NCBI GenBank assembly: GCA_037783545.1
Contig: JBBELK010000489.1
Location: forward strand, 124,001-188,000
Origin: Henricia sp. BOLD:AAB3569
Taxonomy: Eukaryota; Echinodermata; Asteroidea; Spinulosida; Echinasteridae
Direction: 5' to 3'
Length of the DNA stretch: 64,000 nt
Part shown: positions 11,661 to 22,781 of the stretch, piece after piece
Position numbering within the stretch: the first letter of the stretch is position 1
Layout of the letters: each line of letters opens with the position of its first letter
The notes under the pieces: generated by a model
Databases searched by the model: none
What the model was told of the DNA's origin: nothing
The model's input: the letters and a program-made list of their open reading frames with translations, nothing else
Position numbers and translations under genes: made by a program

Positions 11661-12699
11661 AGCATGCGCACGGGTCAGGAGTACACCAAAGAGGTGTGTA
11701 CAGACAGCCACAGGTTGCGGGAGCATCCAGGAAGCGCCAACCCCTTTTTTTCCTAAACTCTGAAATTTCTCTGCCATTTCCCGGCGAAAGTCTGTCATTT
11801 TTTTAGGACAAGTGCGCAATATAGAGTCTTTGGAGCATGCAAAATTTGAAGTTCGTCGGAAAATTTTTCGACCTCCAAATTTGCCGACGTTTGGACCACA
11901 CTTTGACCAAAATCCCGTCCCAAACTGGGCCGTGTCAACGACAGTCCGAAGGACTGAGCATGCGCACGGGTCAGGAGTACACCAAAGAGGTGTGTACAGA
12001 CAGCCACAGGTTGCGGGAGCATCCAGGAAGCGCCAACCCCTTTTTTTCCTAAACTCTGAAATTTCTCTGCCATTTCCCGGCGAAAGTCTGTCAATTATTT
12101 AGGACAAGTGCGCAATATAGAGTCTTTGGAGCATGCCAAATTTGAAGTTCGTCGGAAAATTTTTCGACCTCCAAATTTGCCGACGTTTGGACCACACTTT
12201 GACCAAAATCCCGTCCCAAACTGGGCCGTGTCAACGACAGTCCGAAGGACTGAGCATGCGCACGGGTCAGGAGTACACCAAAGAGGTGTGTACAGACAGC
12301 CACAGGTTGCGGGAGCATCCAGGAAGCGCCAACCCCTTTTTTTCCTAAACTCTGAAATTTCTCTGCCATTTCCCGGCGAAAGTCTGTCAATTATTTAGGA
12401 CAAGTGCGCAATATAGAGTCTTTGGAGCATGCCAAATTTGAAGTTCGTCGGAAAATTTTTCGACCTCCAAATTTGCCGACGTTTGGACCACACTTTGACC
12501 AAAATCCCGTCCCAAACTGGGCCGTGTCAACGACAGTCCGAAGGACTGAGCATGCGCACGAGTCAGGAGTACACCAAAGAGGTGTGTACAGACAGCCACA
12601 GGTTGCGGGAGCATCCAGGAAGCGCCAACCCCTTTTTTTCCTAAACTCTGAAATTTCTCTGTCATTTCCCGGCGAAAGTCTGTCAATTTTTTAGGACAA

Positions 12700-14474
12700 G
12701 TGCGCAATATAGAGTCTTTGGAGCATGCAAAATTTGAAGTTCGTCGGAAAATGTTTCGACCTCCAAATTTGCCGACGTTTGGACCACACTTTGACCAAAA
12801 TCCCGTCCCAAACTGGGCCGTGTCAACGACAGTCCGAAGGACTGAGCATGCGCACGAGTCAGGAGTACACCAAAGAGGTGTGTACAGACAGCCACAGGTT
12901 GCGGGAGCATCCAGGAAGCGCCAACCCCTTTTTTCCTAAACTCTGAAATTTCTCTGTCATTTCCCGGCGAAAGTCTGTCATTTTTTTAGGACAAGTGCGC
13001 AATATAGAGTCTTTGGAGCATGCAAAATTTGAAGTTCGTCGGAAAATTTTTCGACCTCCAAATTTGCCGACGTTTGGACCACACTTTGACCAAAATCCCG
13101 TCCCAAACAGGGCCGTGTCAACGACAGTCCGAAGGACTGAGCATGCGCACGAGTCAGGAGTACACCAAAGAGGTGTGTACAGACAGCCACAGGTTGCGGG
13201 AGCATCCAGGAAGGGCCAACCCCTTTTTTTCCTAAACTCTGAAATTTCTCTGCCATTTCCCGGCGAAAGTCTGTCATTTTTTTAGGACAAGTGCGCAATA
13301 TAGAGTCTTTGGAGCATGCAAAATTTGAAGTTCGTCGGAACATTTTTCGACCTCCAAATTTGCCGACGTTTGGACCACACTTTGACAAAAATCCCGTCCC
13401 AAACTGGGCCGTGTCAACGACAGTCCGAAGGACTGAGCATGCGCACGAGTCAGGAGTACACCAAAGAGGTGTGTACAGACAGCCACAGGTTGCGGGAGCA
13501 TCCAGGAAGCGCCAACCCCTTTTTTTCCTAAACTCTGAAATTTCTCTGCCATTTCCCGGCGAAAGTCTGTCATTTTTTTAGGACAAGTGCGCAATATAGA
13601 GTCTTTGGAGCATGCAAAATTTGAAGTTCGTTGGAACATTTTTCGACCTCCAAATTTGCCGACGTTTGGACCACACTTTGACCAAAATCCCGTCCCAAAC
13701 TGAGCCGTGTCAACGACAGTCCGAAGGACTGAGCATGCGCACGAGTCAGGAGTACACCAAAGAGGTGTGTACAGACAGCCACAGGTTGCGGGAGCATCCA
13801 GGAAGCGCCAACCCATTTTTTTCCTAAACTCTGAAATTTCTCTGTCATTTCCCGGCGAAAGTCTGTCAATTTTTTAGGACAAGTGCGCAATATAGAGTCT
13901 TTGGAGCATGCAAAATTTGAAGTTCGTCGGAACATTTTTCGACCTCCAAATTTGCCGACGTTTGGACCACACTTTGACCAAAATCCCGTCCCAAACTGGG
14001 CCGTGTCAACGACAGTCCGAAGGACTGAGCATGCGCACGAGTCAGGAGTACACCAAAGAGGTGTGTACAGACAGCCACAGGTTGCGGGAGCATCCAGGAA
14101 GCGCCAACCCCTTTTTTTCCTAAACTCTGAAATTTATCTGCCATTTCCCGGCGAAAGTCTGTCAATTTTTTAGGACAAGTGCGCAATATAGAGTCTTTGG
14201 AGCATGCAAAATTTAAAGTTCGTCGGAAAATTTTTCGACCTCCAAATTTGCCGACGTTTGGACCACACTTTGACCAAAATCCCGTCCCAAACTGAGCCGT
14301 GTCAACGACAGTCCGAAGGACTGAGCATGCGCACGAGTTAGGAGTACACCAAAGAGGTGTGTACAGACAGCCACAGGTTGCGGGAGCATCCAGGAAGCGC
14401 CAACCCCTTTTTTTCCTAAACTCTGAAATTTCTCTGTCATTTCCCGGCGAAAGTCTGTCAATTTTTTAGGACAA
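12700..14474 (+). repeat. Ordinary A monomers, no clear HOR
   Basis: Six monomers (12700, 12995, 13291, 13587, 13883, 14179) with private or widely shared variants, and no repeating order that I can see. Monomer 13587 contains GTTCGTTGGAAC in place of the usual GTTCGTCGGAA. Monomer 14179 has TTTAAAGTTCG and GAGTTAGG. Nothing non-satellite is present. Confidence 0.8.
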
Positions 14475-16250
14475 GTGCGCAATATAGAGTCTTTGGAGCA
14501 TGCAAAATTTGAAGTTCGTCGGAAAATGTTTCGACCTCCAAATTTGCCGACGTTTGGACCACACTTTGACCAAAATCCCGTCCCAAACTGGGCCGTGTCA
14601 ACGACAGTCCGAAGGACTGAGCATGCGCACGAGTCAGGAGTACACCAAAGAGGTGTGTACAGACAGCCACAGGTTGCGGGAGCATACAGGAAGCGCCAAC
14701 CCCTTTTCTTCCTAAACTCTGAAATTTCTCTGCCATTTCCCGGCGAAAGTCTGTCAATTTTTTAGGACAAGTGCGCAATATAGAGTCTTTGGAGCATGCA
14801 AAATTTGAAGTTCGTCGGAAAATTTTTCGACCTCCAAATTTGCCGACGTTTGGACCACACTTTGACCAAAATCCCGTCCCAAACTGAGCCGTGTCAACGA
14901 CAGTCCGAAGGACTGAGCATGCGCACGAGTCAGGAGTACACCAAAGAGGTGTGTACAGACAGCCACAGGTTGCGGGAGCATCCAGGAAGCGCCAACCCCT
15001 TTTTTTCCTAAACTCTGAAATGTCTCTGTCATTTCCCTGCGAAAGTCTGTCAATTTTTTAGGACAAGTGCGCAATATAGAGTCTTCGGAGCATGCAAAAT
15101 TTGAAGTTCGTCGGAACATTTTTCGACCTCCAAATTTGCCGACGTTTGGACCACACTTTGACCAAAATCCCGTCCCAAACTGGGCCGTGTCAACGACAGT
15201 CCGAAGGACTGAGCATGCGCACGAGTCAGGAGTACACCAAAGAGGTGTGTACAGACAGCCACAGGTTGCGGGAGCATCCAGGAAGCGCCAACCCCTTTTT
15301 TTCCTAAACTCTGAAATTTCTCTGCCATTTCCCGGCGAAAGTCTGTCATTTTTTTAGGACAAGTGCGCAATATAGAGTCTTTGGAGCATGCAAAATTTGA
15401 AGTTCGTCGGAAAATGTTTCGACCTCCAAATTTGCCGACGTTTGGACCACACTTTGACCAAAATCCCGTCCCAAACTGGGCCGTGTCAACGACAGTCCGA
15501 AGGACTGAGCATGCGCACGAGTCAGGAGTACACCAAAGAGGTGTGTACAGACAGCCACAGGTTGCGGGAGCATACAGGAAGCGCCAACCCCTTTTCTTCC
15601 TAAACTCTGAAATTTCTCTGCCATTTCCCGGCGAAAGTCTGTCAATTTTTTAGGACAAGTGCGCAATATAGAGTCTTTGGAGCATGCAAAATTTGAAGTT
15701 CGTCGGAAAATTTTTCGACCTCCAAATTTGCCGACGTTTGGACCACACTTTGACCAAAATCCCGTCCCAAACTGAGCCGTGTCAACGACAGTCCGAAGGA
15801 CTGAGCATGCGCACGAGTCAGGAGTACACCAAAGAGGTGTGTACAGACAGCCACAGGTTGCGGGAGCATCCAGGAAGCGCCAACCCCTTTTTTTCCTAAA
15901 CTCTGAAATGTCTCTGTCATTTCCCTGCGAAAGTCTGTCAATTTTTTAGGACAAGTGCGCAATATAGAGTCTTCGGAGCATGCAAAATTTGAAGTTCGTC
16001 GGAACATTTTTCGACCTCCAAATTTGCCGACGTTTGGACCACACTTTGACCAAAATCCCGTCCCAAACTGGGCCGTGTCAACGACAGTCCGAAGGACTGA
16101 GCATGCGCACGAGTCAGGAGTACACCAAAGAGGTGTGTACAGACAGCCACAGGTTGCGGGAGCATCCAGGAAGCGCCAACCCCTTTTTTTCCTAAACTCT
16201 GAAATTTCTCTGCCATTTCCCGGCGAAAGTCTGTCATTTTTTTAGGACAA
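14475..16250 (+). repeat. HOR, 3-mer of 888 bp, two copies
   Basis: Copies are 14475-15362 and 15363-16250. Shared markers are GCATACAGG and CCCCTTTTCTTCC (first monomer), GAAATGTCTCTGTC and TTTCCCTGCG (second), and AGTCTTCGGAGC (third). The copies look essentially identical, so this is among the youngest duplications in block A. The flanking monomers 14179 and 16251 are not part of it. Confidence 0.92.
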
Positions 16251-17434
16251 GTGCGCAATATAGAGTCTTTGGAGCATGCAAAATTTGAAGTTCGTCGGAA
16301 CATTTTTCGACCTCCAAATTTGCCGACGTTTGGACCACACTTTGACCAAAATCCCGTCCCAAACTGGGCCGTGTCAACGACAGTCCGAAGGACTGAGCAT
16401 GCGCACGAGTCAGGAGTACACCAAAGAGGTGTGTACAGACAGCCACAGGTTGCGGGAGCATCCAGGAAGCGCCAACCCCTTTCTTTCCTAAACTCTGAAA
16501 TTTCTCTGCCATTTCCCGGCGAAAGCCTGTCAATTTTTTAGGACAAGTGCGCAATATAGAGTCTTTGGAGCATGCAAAATTTGAAGTTCGTCGGAAAATT
16601 TTTCGACCTCCAAATTTGCCGACGTTTGGACCACACTTTGACCAAAATCCCGTCCCAAACTGGGCCGTGTCAACGACAGTCCGAAGGACTGAGCATGCGC
16701 ACGAGTCAGGAGTACACCAAAGAGGTGTGTACAGACAGCCACAGGTTGCGGGAGCATCCAGGAAGCGCCAACCCCTTTTTTCCTAAACTCTGAAATTTCT
16801 CTGCCATTTCCCGGCGAAAGTCTGTCAATTTTTTAGGACAAGTGCGCAATATAGAGTCTTTGGAGCATGCAAAATTTGAAGTTCGTCGGAAAATTTTTCG
16901 ACCTCCAAATTTGCCGACGTTTGGACCACACTTTGACCAAAATCCCGTCCCAAACTGAGCCGTGTCAACGACAGTCCGAAGGACTGAGCATGCGCACGAG
17001 TCAGGAGTACACCAAAGAGGTGTGTACAGACAGCCACAGGTTGCGGGAGCATCCAGGAAGCGCCAACCCCTTTTTTTCCTAAACTCTGAAATTTCTCTGT
17101 CATTTCCCGGCGAAAGTCTGTCAATTATTTTAGGACAAGTGCGCAATATAGAGTCTTTGGAGCATGCAAAATTTGAAGTTCGTCGGAAAAATTTTAGACC
17201 TCCAAATTTGCCGACGTTTGGACCACACTTTGACCAAAATCCCGTCCCAAACTGGGCCGTGTCAACGACAGTCCGAAGGACTGAGCATGCGCACGAGTCA
17301 GGAGTACACCAAAGAGGTGTGTACAGACAGCCACAGGTTGCGGGAGCATCCAGGAAGCGCCAACCCCTTTTTTTCCTAAACTCTGAAATTTCTCTTCCAT
17401 TTCTCGGCGAAAGTCTGTCAATTTTTTAGGACAA
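16251..17434 (+). repeat. Ordinary A monomers, no clear HOR
   Basis: Monomers 16251, 16547, 16842 and 17139. The CTTTCTTTCC variant near 16485 and GGAAAAATTTTAGACC near 17187 are private. TCAATTATTTTAGG before 17139 reappears before 18620 and 19804, linking it to the next HOR. Confidence 0.8.
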
Positions 17435-19955
17435 GTGCGCAATATAGAGTCTTTGGAGCATGCAAAATTTGAAGTTCGTCGGAAAATTTTTCGACCTCCA
17501 AATTTGCCGACGTTTAGACCACACTTTGACCAAAATCCCGTCCCAAACTGGGCCGTATCAACGACAGTCCGAAGGACTGAGCATGCGCACGAGTCAGGAG
17601 TACACCAAAGAGGTGTGTACAGACAGCCACAGGTTGCGGGAGCATCCAGGAAGCGCCAACCCCTTTTTTCCTAAACTCTGAAATTTCTCTGCCATTTCCC
17701 GGCGAAAGTATGTCATTTTTTTTAGGACAAGTGCGCAATATAGAGTCTTTGGAGCATGCAAAATTTGAAGTTCGTCGGAAAGTTTTTCAACCTCCAAATT
17801 TTCCGACGTTTGGACCACACTTTGACCAAAATCCCGTTCCAAACTGGGCCGTGTCAACGACAGTCCGAAGGACTGAGCATGTGCACGAGTCAGGAGTACA
17901 CCAAAGAGGTGTGTACAGACAGCCACAGGTTGCGGGAGCATCCAGGAAGCGCCAACCCCTTTTTTTCCTAAACTCTGAAATTTCTCTGTCATTTCCCGGC
18001 GAAAGTCTGTCAATTTTTTAGGACAAGTGCGCAATATAGAGTCTTTGGAGCATGCAAAATTTGAAGTTCGTCGGAAAATTTTTCGACCTCCAAATTTGCC
18101 GACGTTTAGACCACACTTTGACCAAAATCCCGTCCCAAACTGGGCCGTGTCAACGACAGTCCGAAAGACTGAGCATGCGCACGAGTCAGGAGTACACCAA
18201 AGAGGTGTGTACAGACAGCCACAGGTTGCGGGAGCATCCAGGAAGCGCCAACCCCTTTTTTCCTAAACTCTGAAATTTCTCTGCCATTTCCCGGCGAAAG
18301 TATGTCATTTTTTTTAGGACAAGTGCGCAATATAGAGTCTTTGGAGCATTCAAAATTTGAAGTTCGTCGGAAAGTTTTTCAACCTCCAAATTTTCCGACG
18401 TTTGGACCACACTTTGACCAAAATCCCGTCCCAAACTGGGCCGTGTCAACGACAGTCCGAAGGACTGAGCATGCGCACGAGTCAGGAGTACACCAAAGAG
18501 GTGTGTACAGACAGCCACAGGTTGCGGGAGCATCCAGGAAGCGCCAACCCCTTTTTTTCCTAAACTCTGAAATTTCTCTGTCATTTCCCGGCGAAAGTCT
18601 GTCAATTATTTTAGGACAAGTGCGCAATATAGAGTCTTTGGAGCATGCAAAATTTGAAGTTCGTCGGAAAATATTTCGACCTCCAAATTTGCCGACGTTT
18701 GGACCACACTTTGACCAAAATCCCGTCCCAAACTGGGCCGTGTCAACGACAGTCCGAAGGACTGAGCATGCGCACGAGTCAGGAGTACACCAAAGAGATG
18801 TGTACAGACAGCCACAGGTTGCGGGAGCATCCAGGAAGCGCCAACCCCTTTTTTTCCTAAACTCTGAAATTTCTCTGTCATTTCTCGGCGAAAGTCTGTC
18901 AATTTTTTAGGACAAATGCGCAATATAGAGTCTTTGGAGCATGCAAAATTTGAAGTTCGTCGGAAAATTTTTCGACCTCCAAATTTGCCGACGTTTGGAC
19001 CACACTTTGACCAAAATCCCGTCCCAAACTGGGCCGTGTCAACGACAGTCCGAAGGACTGAGCATGCGCATGAGTCAGGAGTACACCAAAGAGGTGTGTA
19101 CAGACAGCCACAGGTTGCGGGAGCATCCAGGAAGCGCCAACCCCTTTTTTTCCTAAACTCTGAAATTTCTCTGCCATTTCCCGGCGAAAGTCTGTCAATT
19201 TTTTAGGACAAGTGCGCAATATAGAGTCTTTGGAGCATGCAAAATTTGAAGTTCGTCGAAAAGTTTTCGACCTCCAAATTTGCCGACGTTTGGACCACAT
19301 TTTGACCAAAATCCCGTCCCAAACTGGGCCGTGTCAACGACAGTCCGAAGGACTGAGCATGCGCACGAGTCAGGAGTACACCAAAGAGGTGTGTACAGAC
19401 AGCCACAGGTTGCGGGAGCATCCAGGAAGCGCCAACCCCTTTTTTCCTAAACTCTGAAATTTCTCTGCCATTTCTCGGCGAAAGTATGTCATTTTTTTTA
19501 GGACAAGTGCGCAATATAGAGTCTTTGGAGCATGCAAAATTTGAAGTTCGTCGGAAAGTTTTTCAACCTCCAAATTTGCCGACGTTTGGACCACACTTTG
19601 ACCAAAATCCCGTCCCAAACTGGGCCGTGTCAACGACAGTCCGAAGGACTGAGCATGCGCACGAGTCAGGAGTACTCCAAAGAGGTGTGTACAGACAGCC
19701 ACAGGTTGCGGGAGCATCCAGGAAGCGCCAACCCCTTTTTTTCCTAAACTCTGAAATTTCTCTGTCATTTCCCGGCGAAAGTCTGTCAATTATTTTAGGA
19801 CAAGTGCGCAATATAGAGTCTTTGGAGCATGCAAAATTTGAAGTTCGTCGGAAAATATTTCGACCTCCAAATTTGCCGACGTTTGGACCACACTTTGACC
19901 AAAATCCCGTCCCAAACTGGGCCGTGTCAACGACAGTCCGAAGGACTGAGCATGC
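17435..19955 (+). repeat. HOR, 2-mer of 592 bp expanding to 4-mer of 1184 bp, next to the junction
   Basis: Dimer 17435/17731 recurs as 18027/18323. The first of each pair has GACGTTTAGACC. The second has GTATGTCATTTTTTTT before it and AAGTTTTTCAACC with AAATTTTCCGACG. The 18323/18620 pair recurs 1184 bp later as 19507/19804, with TCAATTATTTTAGG and GGAAAATATTTCG. The HOR is cut by the orientation switch at 19955. Confidence 0.85.
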
Positions 19956-20106
19956 AAACGTCGGCAAATTTGGAGGTCGAAAAATGTTCCGACGAACTTC
20001 AAATTTTGCATGCCCTAAACTCTCTATATTGCGCACTTGTCATAAAAAATTGACAGACTTTCGCCGGGAAATGGCAGAGAAATTTCAAAGTTTAGAAAAA
20101 ACTGGG
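19804..20106. repeat. Head-to-head junction between blocks A and B (imperfect palindrome)
   Basis: The last A monomer (19804-19955, 152 bp) stops after CTGAGCATGC. The next base begins AAACGTCGGC, the interior of a reversed B monomer (19956-20106, 151 bp). The GCATGC palindrome at 19950-19955 is the last A sequence. The two sides share only one base (C) of microhomology across the break. The sequence ending at 19884 (GCCGACGTTT) is the reverse complement of that starting at 19956, so arms continue outward in both directions around a 71-bp spacer (19885-19955). The arms are subfamily A on the left and B on the right, so they are related but not identical. Confidence 0.95.
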
Positions 20107-20998
20107 TTGAGGCTTCCTGACTGCTCTCACGCAAACCGTGGCTATCTGTACACACCTCTTTGGGGTACTCCTGAGTTGTGCGCATGCTCAGTCATTCGGA
20201 CTGTCGTTAACGCACCGCAGTTTGGCTCGGCAATTTGGTCAAAGTGTGGTCCAAACGTCGGCAAATTTGGAGGTCGAAAAATGTTCCGACGAACTTCAAA
20301 TTTTGCATGCCCTAAACTCTCTATATTGCGCACTTGTCATAAAAAATTGACAGACTTTCGCCGGGAAATGGCAGAGAAAGTTCAAAGTTTAGAAAAAACT
20401 GGGTTGAGGCTTCCTGACTGCTCTCACGCAAACCGTGGCTGTCTGTACACACCTCTTTGGGGTACTCCTGAGTTGTGCGCATGCTCAGTCATTCGGACTG
20501 TCGTTAACGCACCGCAGTTTGGCTCGGCAATTTGGTCAAAGTGTGGTCCAAACGTCGGCAAATTTGGAGGTCGAAAAATGTTCCGACGAACTTCAAATTT
20601 TGCATGCCCTAAACTCTCTATATTGCGCACTTGTCGTAAAAAATTGACAGACTTTCGCCGGGAAATGGCAGAGAAATTTCAAAGTTTAGAAAAAACTGGG
20701 TTGAGGCTTCCTGACTGTTCTCACGCAAACCGTGGCTGTCTGTACACACCTCTTTGGGGTACTCCTGAGTTGTGCGCATGCTCAGTCATTCGGACTGTCG
20801 TTAACGCACCGCAGTTTGGCTCGGCAATTTGGTCAAAGTGTGGTCCAAACGTCGGCAAATTTGGAGGTCGAAAAATGTTCCGACGAACTTCAAATTTTGC
20901 ATGCCCTAAACTCTCTATATTGCGCACTTGTCATAAAAAATTGACAGACTTTCGCCGGGAAATGGCAGAGAAATTTCAAAGTTTAGAAAAAAACTGGG
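19956..20998 (-). repeat. First B monomers after the junction
   Basis: A partial monomer (19956-20106), then monomers 20107, 20404 and 20701. Monomer 20107 has GTGGCTATCTG where others have GTGGCTGTCTG. The monomer at 20404 ends with TTGTCGTAAAAAATTG. They are ordinary subfamily B from the first base, with no gradient from A toward B. Confidence 0.85.
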
Positions 20999-22781
20999 TT
21001 GAGGCTTCCTGACTGCTCTCACGCAAACCGTGGCTGTCTGTACACACCTCTTTGGGGTACTCCTGAGTTGTGCGCATGCTCAGTCATTCGGACTGTCGTT
21101 AACGCACCGCAGTTTGGCTCGGCAATTTGGTCAAAGTGTGGTCCAAACGTCGGCAAATTTGGAGGTCGAAAAATGTTCCGACGAACTTCAAATTTTGCAT
21201 GCACTAAACTCTCTATATTGCACACTTGTCATAAAAAATTGACAGACTTTCGCTGGGAAATGGCAGAGAAATGTCAAAGTTTAGAACAAACTGGGTTGAG
21301 GCTTCCTGACTGCTCTCACGCAAACCGTGGCTGTCTGTACACACCTCTTTGGGGTACTCCTGAGTTGTGCGCATGCTCAGTCATTCGGACTGTCGTTAAC
21401 GCACCGCAGTTTGGCTCGGCAATTTGGTCAAAGTGTGGTCCAAACGTCGGCAAATTTGGAGGTCGAAAAATGTTCCGACGAACTTCAAATTTTGCATGCC
21501 CTAAACTCTCTATATTGCGCACTTGTCATAACAAATTGACAGACTTTCGCCGGGAAATGGCAGAGAAATTTCAAAGTTTAGAAAAAACTGGGTTGAGGCT
21601 TCCTGACTGCTCTCACGCAAACCGTGGCTGTCTGTACACACCTCTTTGGGGTACTCCTGAGTTGTGCGCATGCTCAGTCATTCGGACTGTCGTTAACGCA
21701 CCGCAGTTTGGCTCGGCAATTTGGTCAAAGTGTGGTCCAAACGTCGGCAAATTTGGAGGTCGAAAAATGTTCCGACGAACTTCAAATTTTGCATGCCCTA
21801 AACTCTCTATATTGCGCACTTGTCATAAAAAATTGACAGACTTTCGCCGGGAAATGGCAGAGAAATTTCAAAGTTTAGAAAAAACTGGGTTGAGGCTTCC
21901 TGACTGCTCTCACGCAAACCGTGGCTGTCTGTACACACCTCTTTGGGGTACTCCTGAGTTGTGCGCATGCTCAGTCATTCGGACTGTCGTTAACGCACCG
22001 CAGTTTGGCTCGGCAATTTGGTCAAAGTGTGGTCCAAACGTCGGCAAATTTGGAGGTCGAAAAATGTTCCGACGAACTTCAAATTTTGCATGCCCTAAAC
22101 TCTCTATATTGCGCACTTGTCATAACAAATTGACAGACTTTCGCCGGGAAATGGCAGAGAAATTTCAAAGTTTAGAAAAAAACTGGGTTGAGGCTTCCTG
22201 ACTGCTCTCACGCAAACCGTGGCTGTCTGTACACACCTCTTTGGGGTACTCCTGAGTTGTGCGCATGCTCAGTCATTCGGACTGTCGTTAACGCACCGCA
22301 GTTTGGCTCGGCAATTTGGTCAAAGTGTGGTCCAAACGTCGGCAAATTTGGAGGTCGAAAAATGTTCCGACGAACTTCAAATTTTGCATGCACTAAACTC
22401 TCTATATTGCACACTTGTCATAAAAAATTGACAGACTTTCGCTGGGAAATGGCAGAGAAATGTCAAAGTTTAGAACAAACTGGGTTGAGGCTTCCTGACT
22501 GCTCTCACGCAAACCGTGGCTGTCTGTACACACCTCTTTGGGGTACTCCTGAGTTGTGCGCATGCTCAGTCATTCGGACTGTCGTTAACGCACCGCAGTT
22601 TGGCTCGGCAATTTGGTCAAAGTGTGGTCCAAACGTCGGCAAATTTGGAGGTCGAAAAATGTTCCGACGAACTTCAAATTTTGCATGCACTAAACTCTCT
22701 ATATTGCACACTTGTCATAAAAAATTGACAGACTTTCGCTGGGAAATGGCAGAGAAATGTCAAAGTTTAGAACAAACTGGG
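20999..22781 (-). repeat. HOR, 4-mer of 1189 bp
   Basis: Monomers 20999, 22188 and 22485 share GCATGCACTAAAC, TATTGCACACTTG, TTTCGCTGGG and GTTTAGAACAAAC. Monomers 21296 and 21890 share TTGTCATAACAAATTG. The spacing from 20999 to 22188 is 1189 bp. The marker monomer at 22188 was then duplicated singly to 22485. Confidence 0.85.

Larger units (their letters stand above)
11516..11811 (+). repeat. Representative subfamily A monomer (296 bp)
   Basis: Used as a coordinate reference for internal structure. A 77-bp stretch at 11539-11615 is shared with subfamily B with one difference. It contains a 13-bp inverted repeat (11558-11570 and 11581-11593, 12 of 13 positions pairing, 10-bp loop). A small perfect dyad follows at 11646-11660 (CAGTCC-GAA-GGACTG). 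A weaker one is at 11683-11697 (ACACC-AAAGA-GGTGT). Two further shared stretches are 11686-11711 (26 bp) and 11761-11797 (37 bp). GCATGC occurs twice per monomer. This copy has CACGGGTC where most copies have CACGAGTC, and CATTTTTTTAGG where many have CAATTTTTTAGG. Confidence 0.9.
11516..12699 (+). repeat. Four locally homogenised A monomers
   Basis: CACGGGTCAGG is shared by 11516, 11812 and 12108. CATGCCAAATTTG and TCAATTATTTAGG are shared by 12108 and 12404. The staggered overlap of variants in adjacent monomers fits step-wise single-monomer duplication. All four are 296 bp. Confidence 0.75.
1..19955 (+). repeat. Satellite block A, subfamily A monomers (295-297 bp)
   Basis: Uninterrupted head-to-tail array. 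Taking GTGCGCAATATAG as the arbitrary monomer start, 67 starts are visible: 217, 512, 808, 1103, 1398, 1694, 1989, 2285, 2580, 2876, 3171, 3467, 3762, 4058, 4353, 4649, 4944, 5240, 5536, 5832, 6146, 6442, 6739, 7035, 7332, 7628, 7942, 8238, 8535, 8832, 9129, 9425, 9739, 10036, 10332, 10628, 10924, 11220, 11516, 11812, 12108, 12404, 12700, 12995, 13291, 13587, 13883, 14179, 14475, 14771, 15067, 15363, 15659, 15955, 16251, 16547, 16842, 17139, 17435, 17731, 18027, 18323, 18620, 18916, 19212, 19507, 19804. Positions 1-216 are the tail of a monomer cut by the window edge. Most length differences come from one base more or less in two T-runs (after CCAACCCC and before AGGACAAG). Three 314-bp monomers carry a 17-bp duplication. 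No unique or foreign sequence interrupts the block. Confidence 0.98.

Noticed and set aside
19804-20106. Long-read fold-back (missed-adapter) artefact at the junction
   Set aside because: Such an artefact gives arms identical apart from read errors. The two arms here belong to subfamilies differing at about 10% of positions throughout.
20281-20340. TATA-like CTCTATATTG in each monomer as a promoter
   Set aside because: A short AT-rich string with no other promoter context; expected by chance and simply repeated with the monomer.
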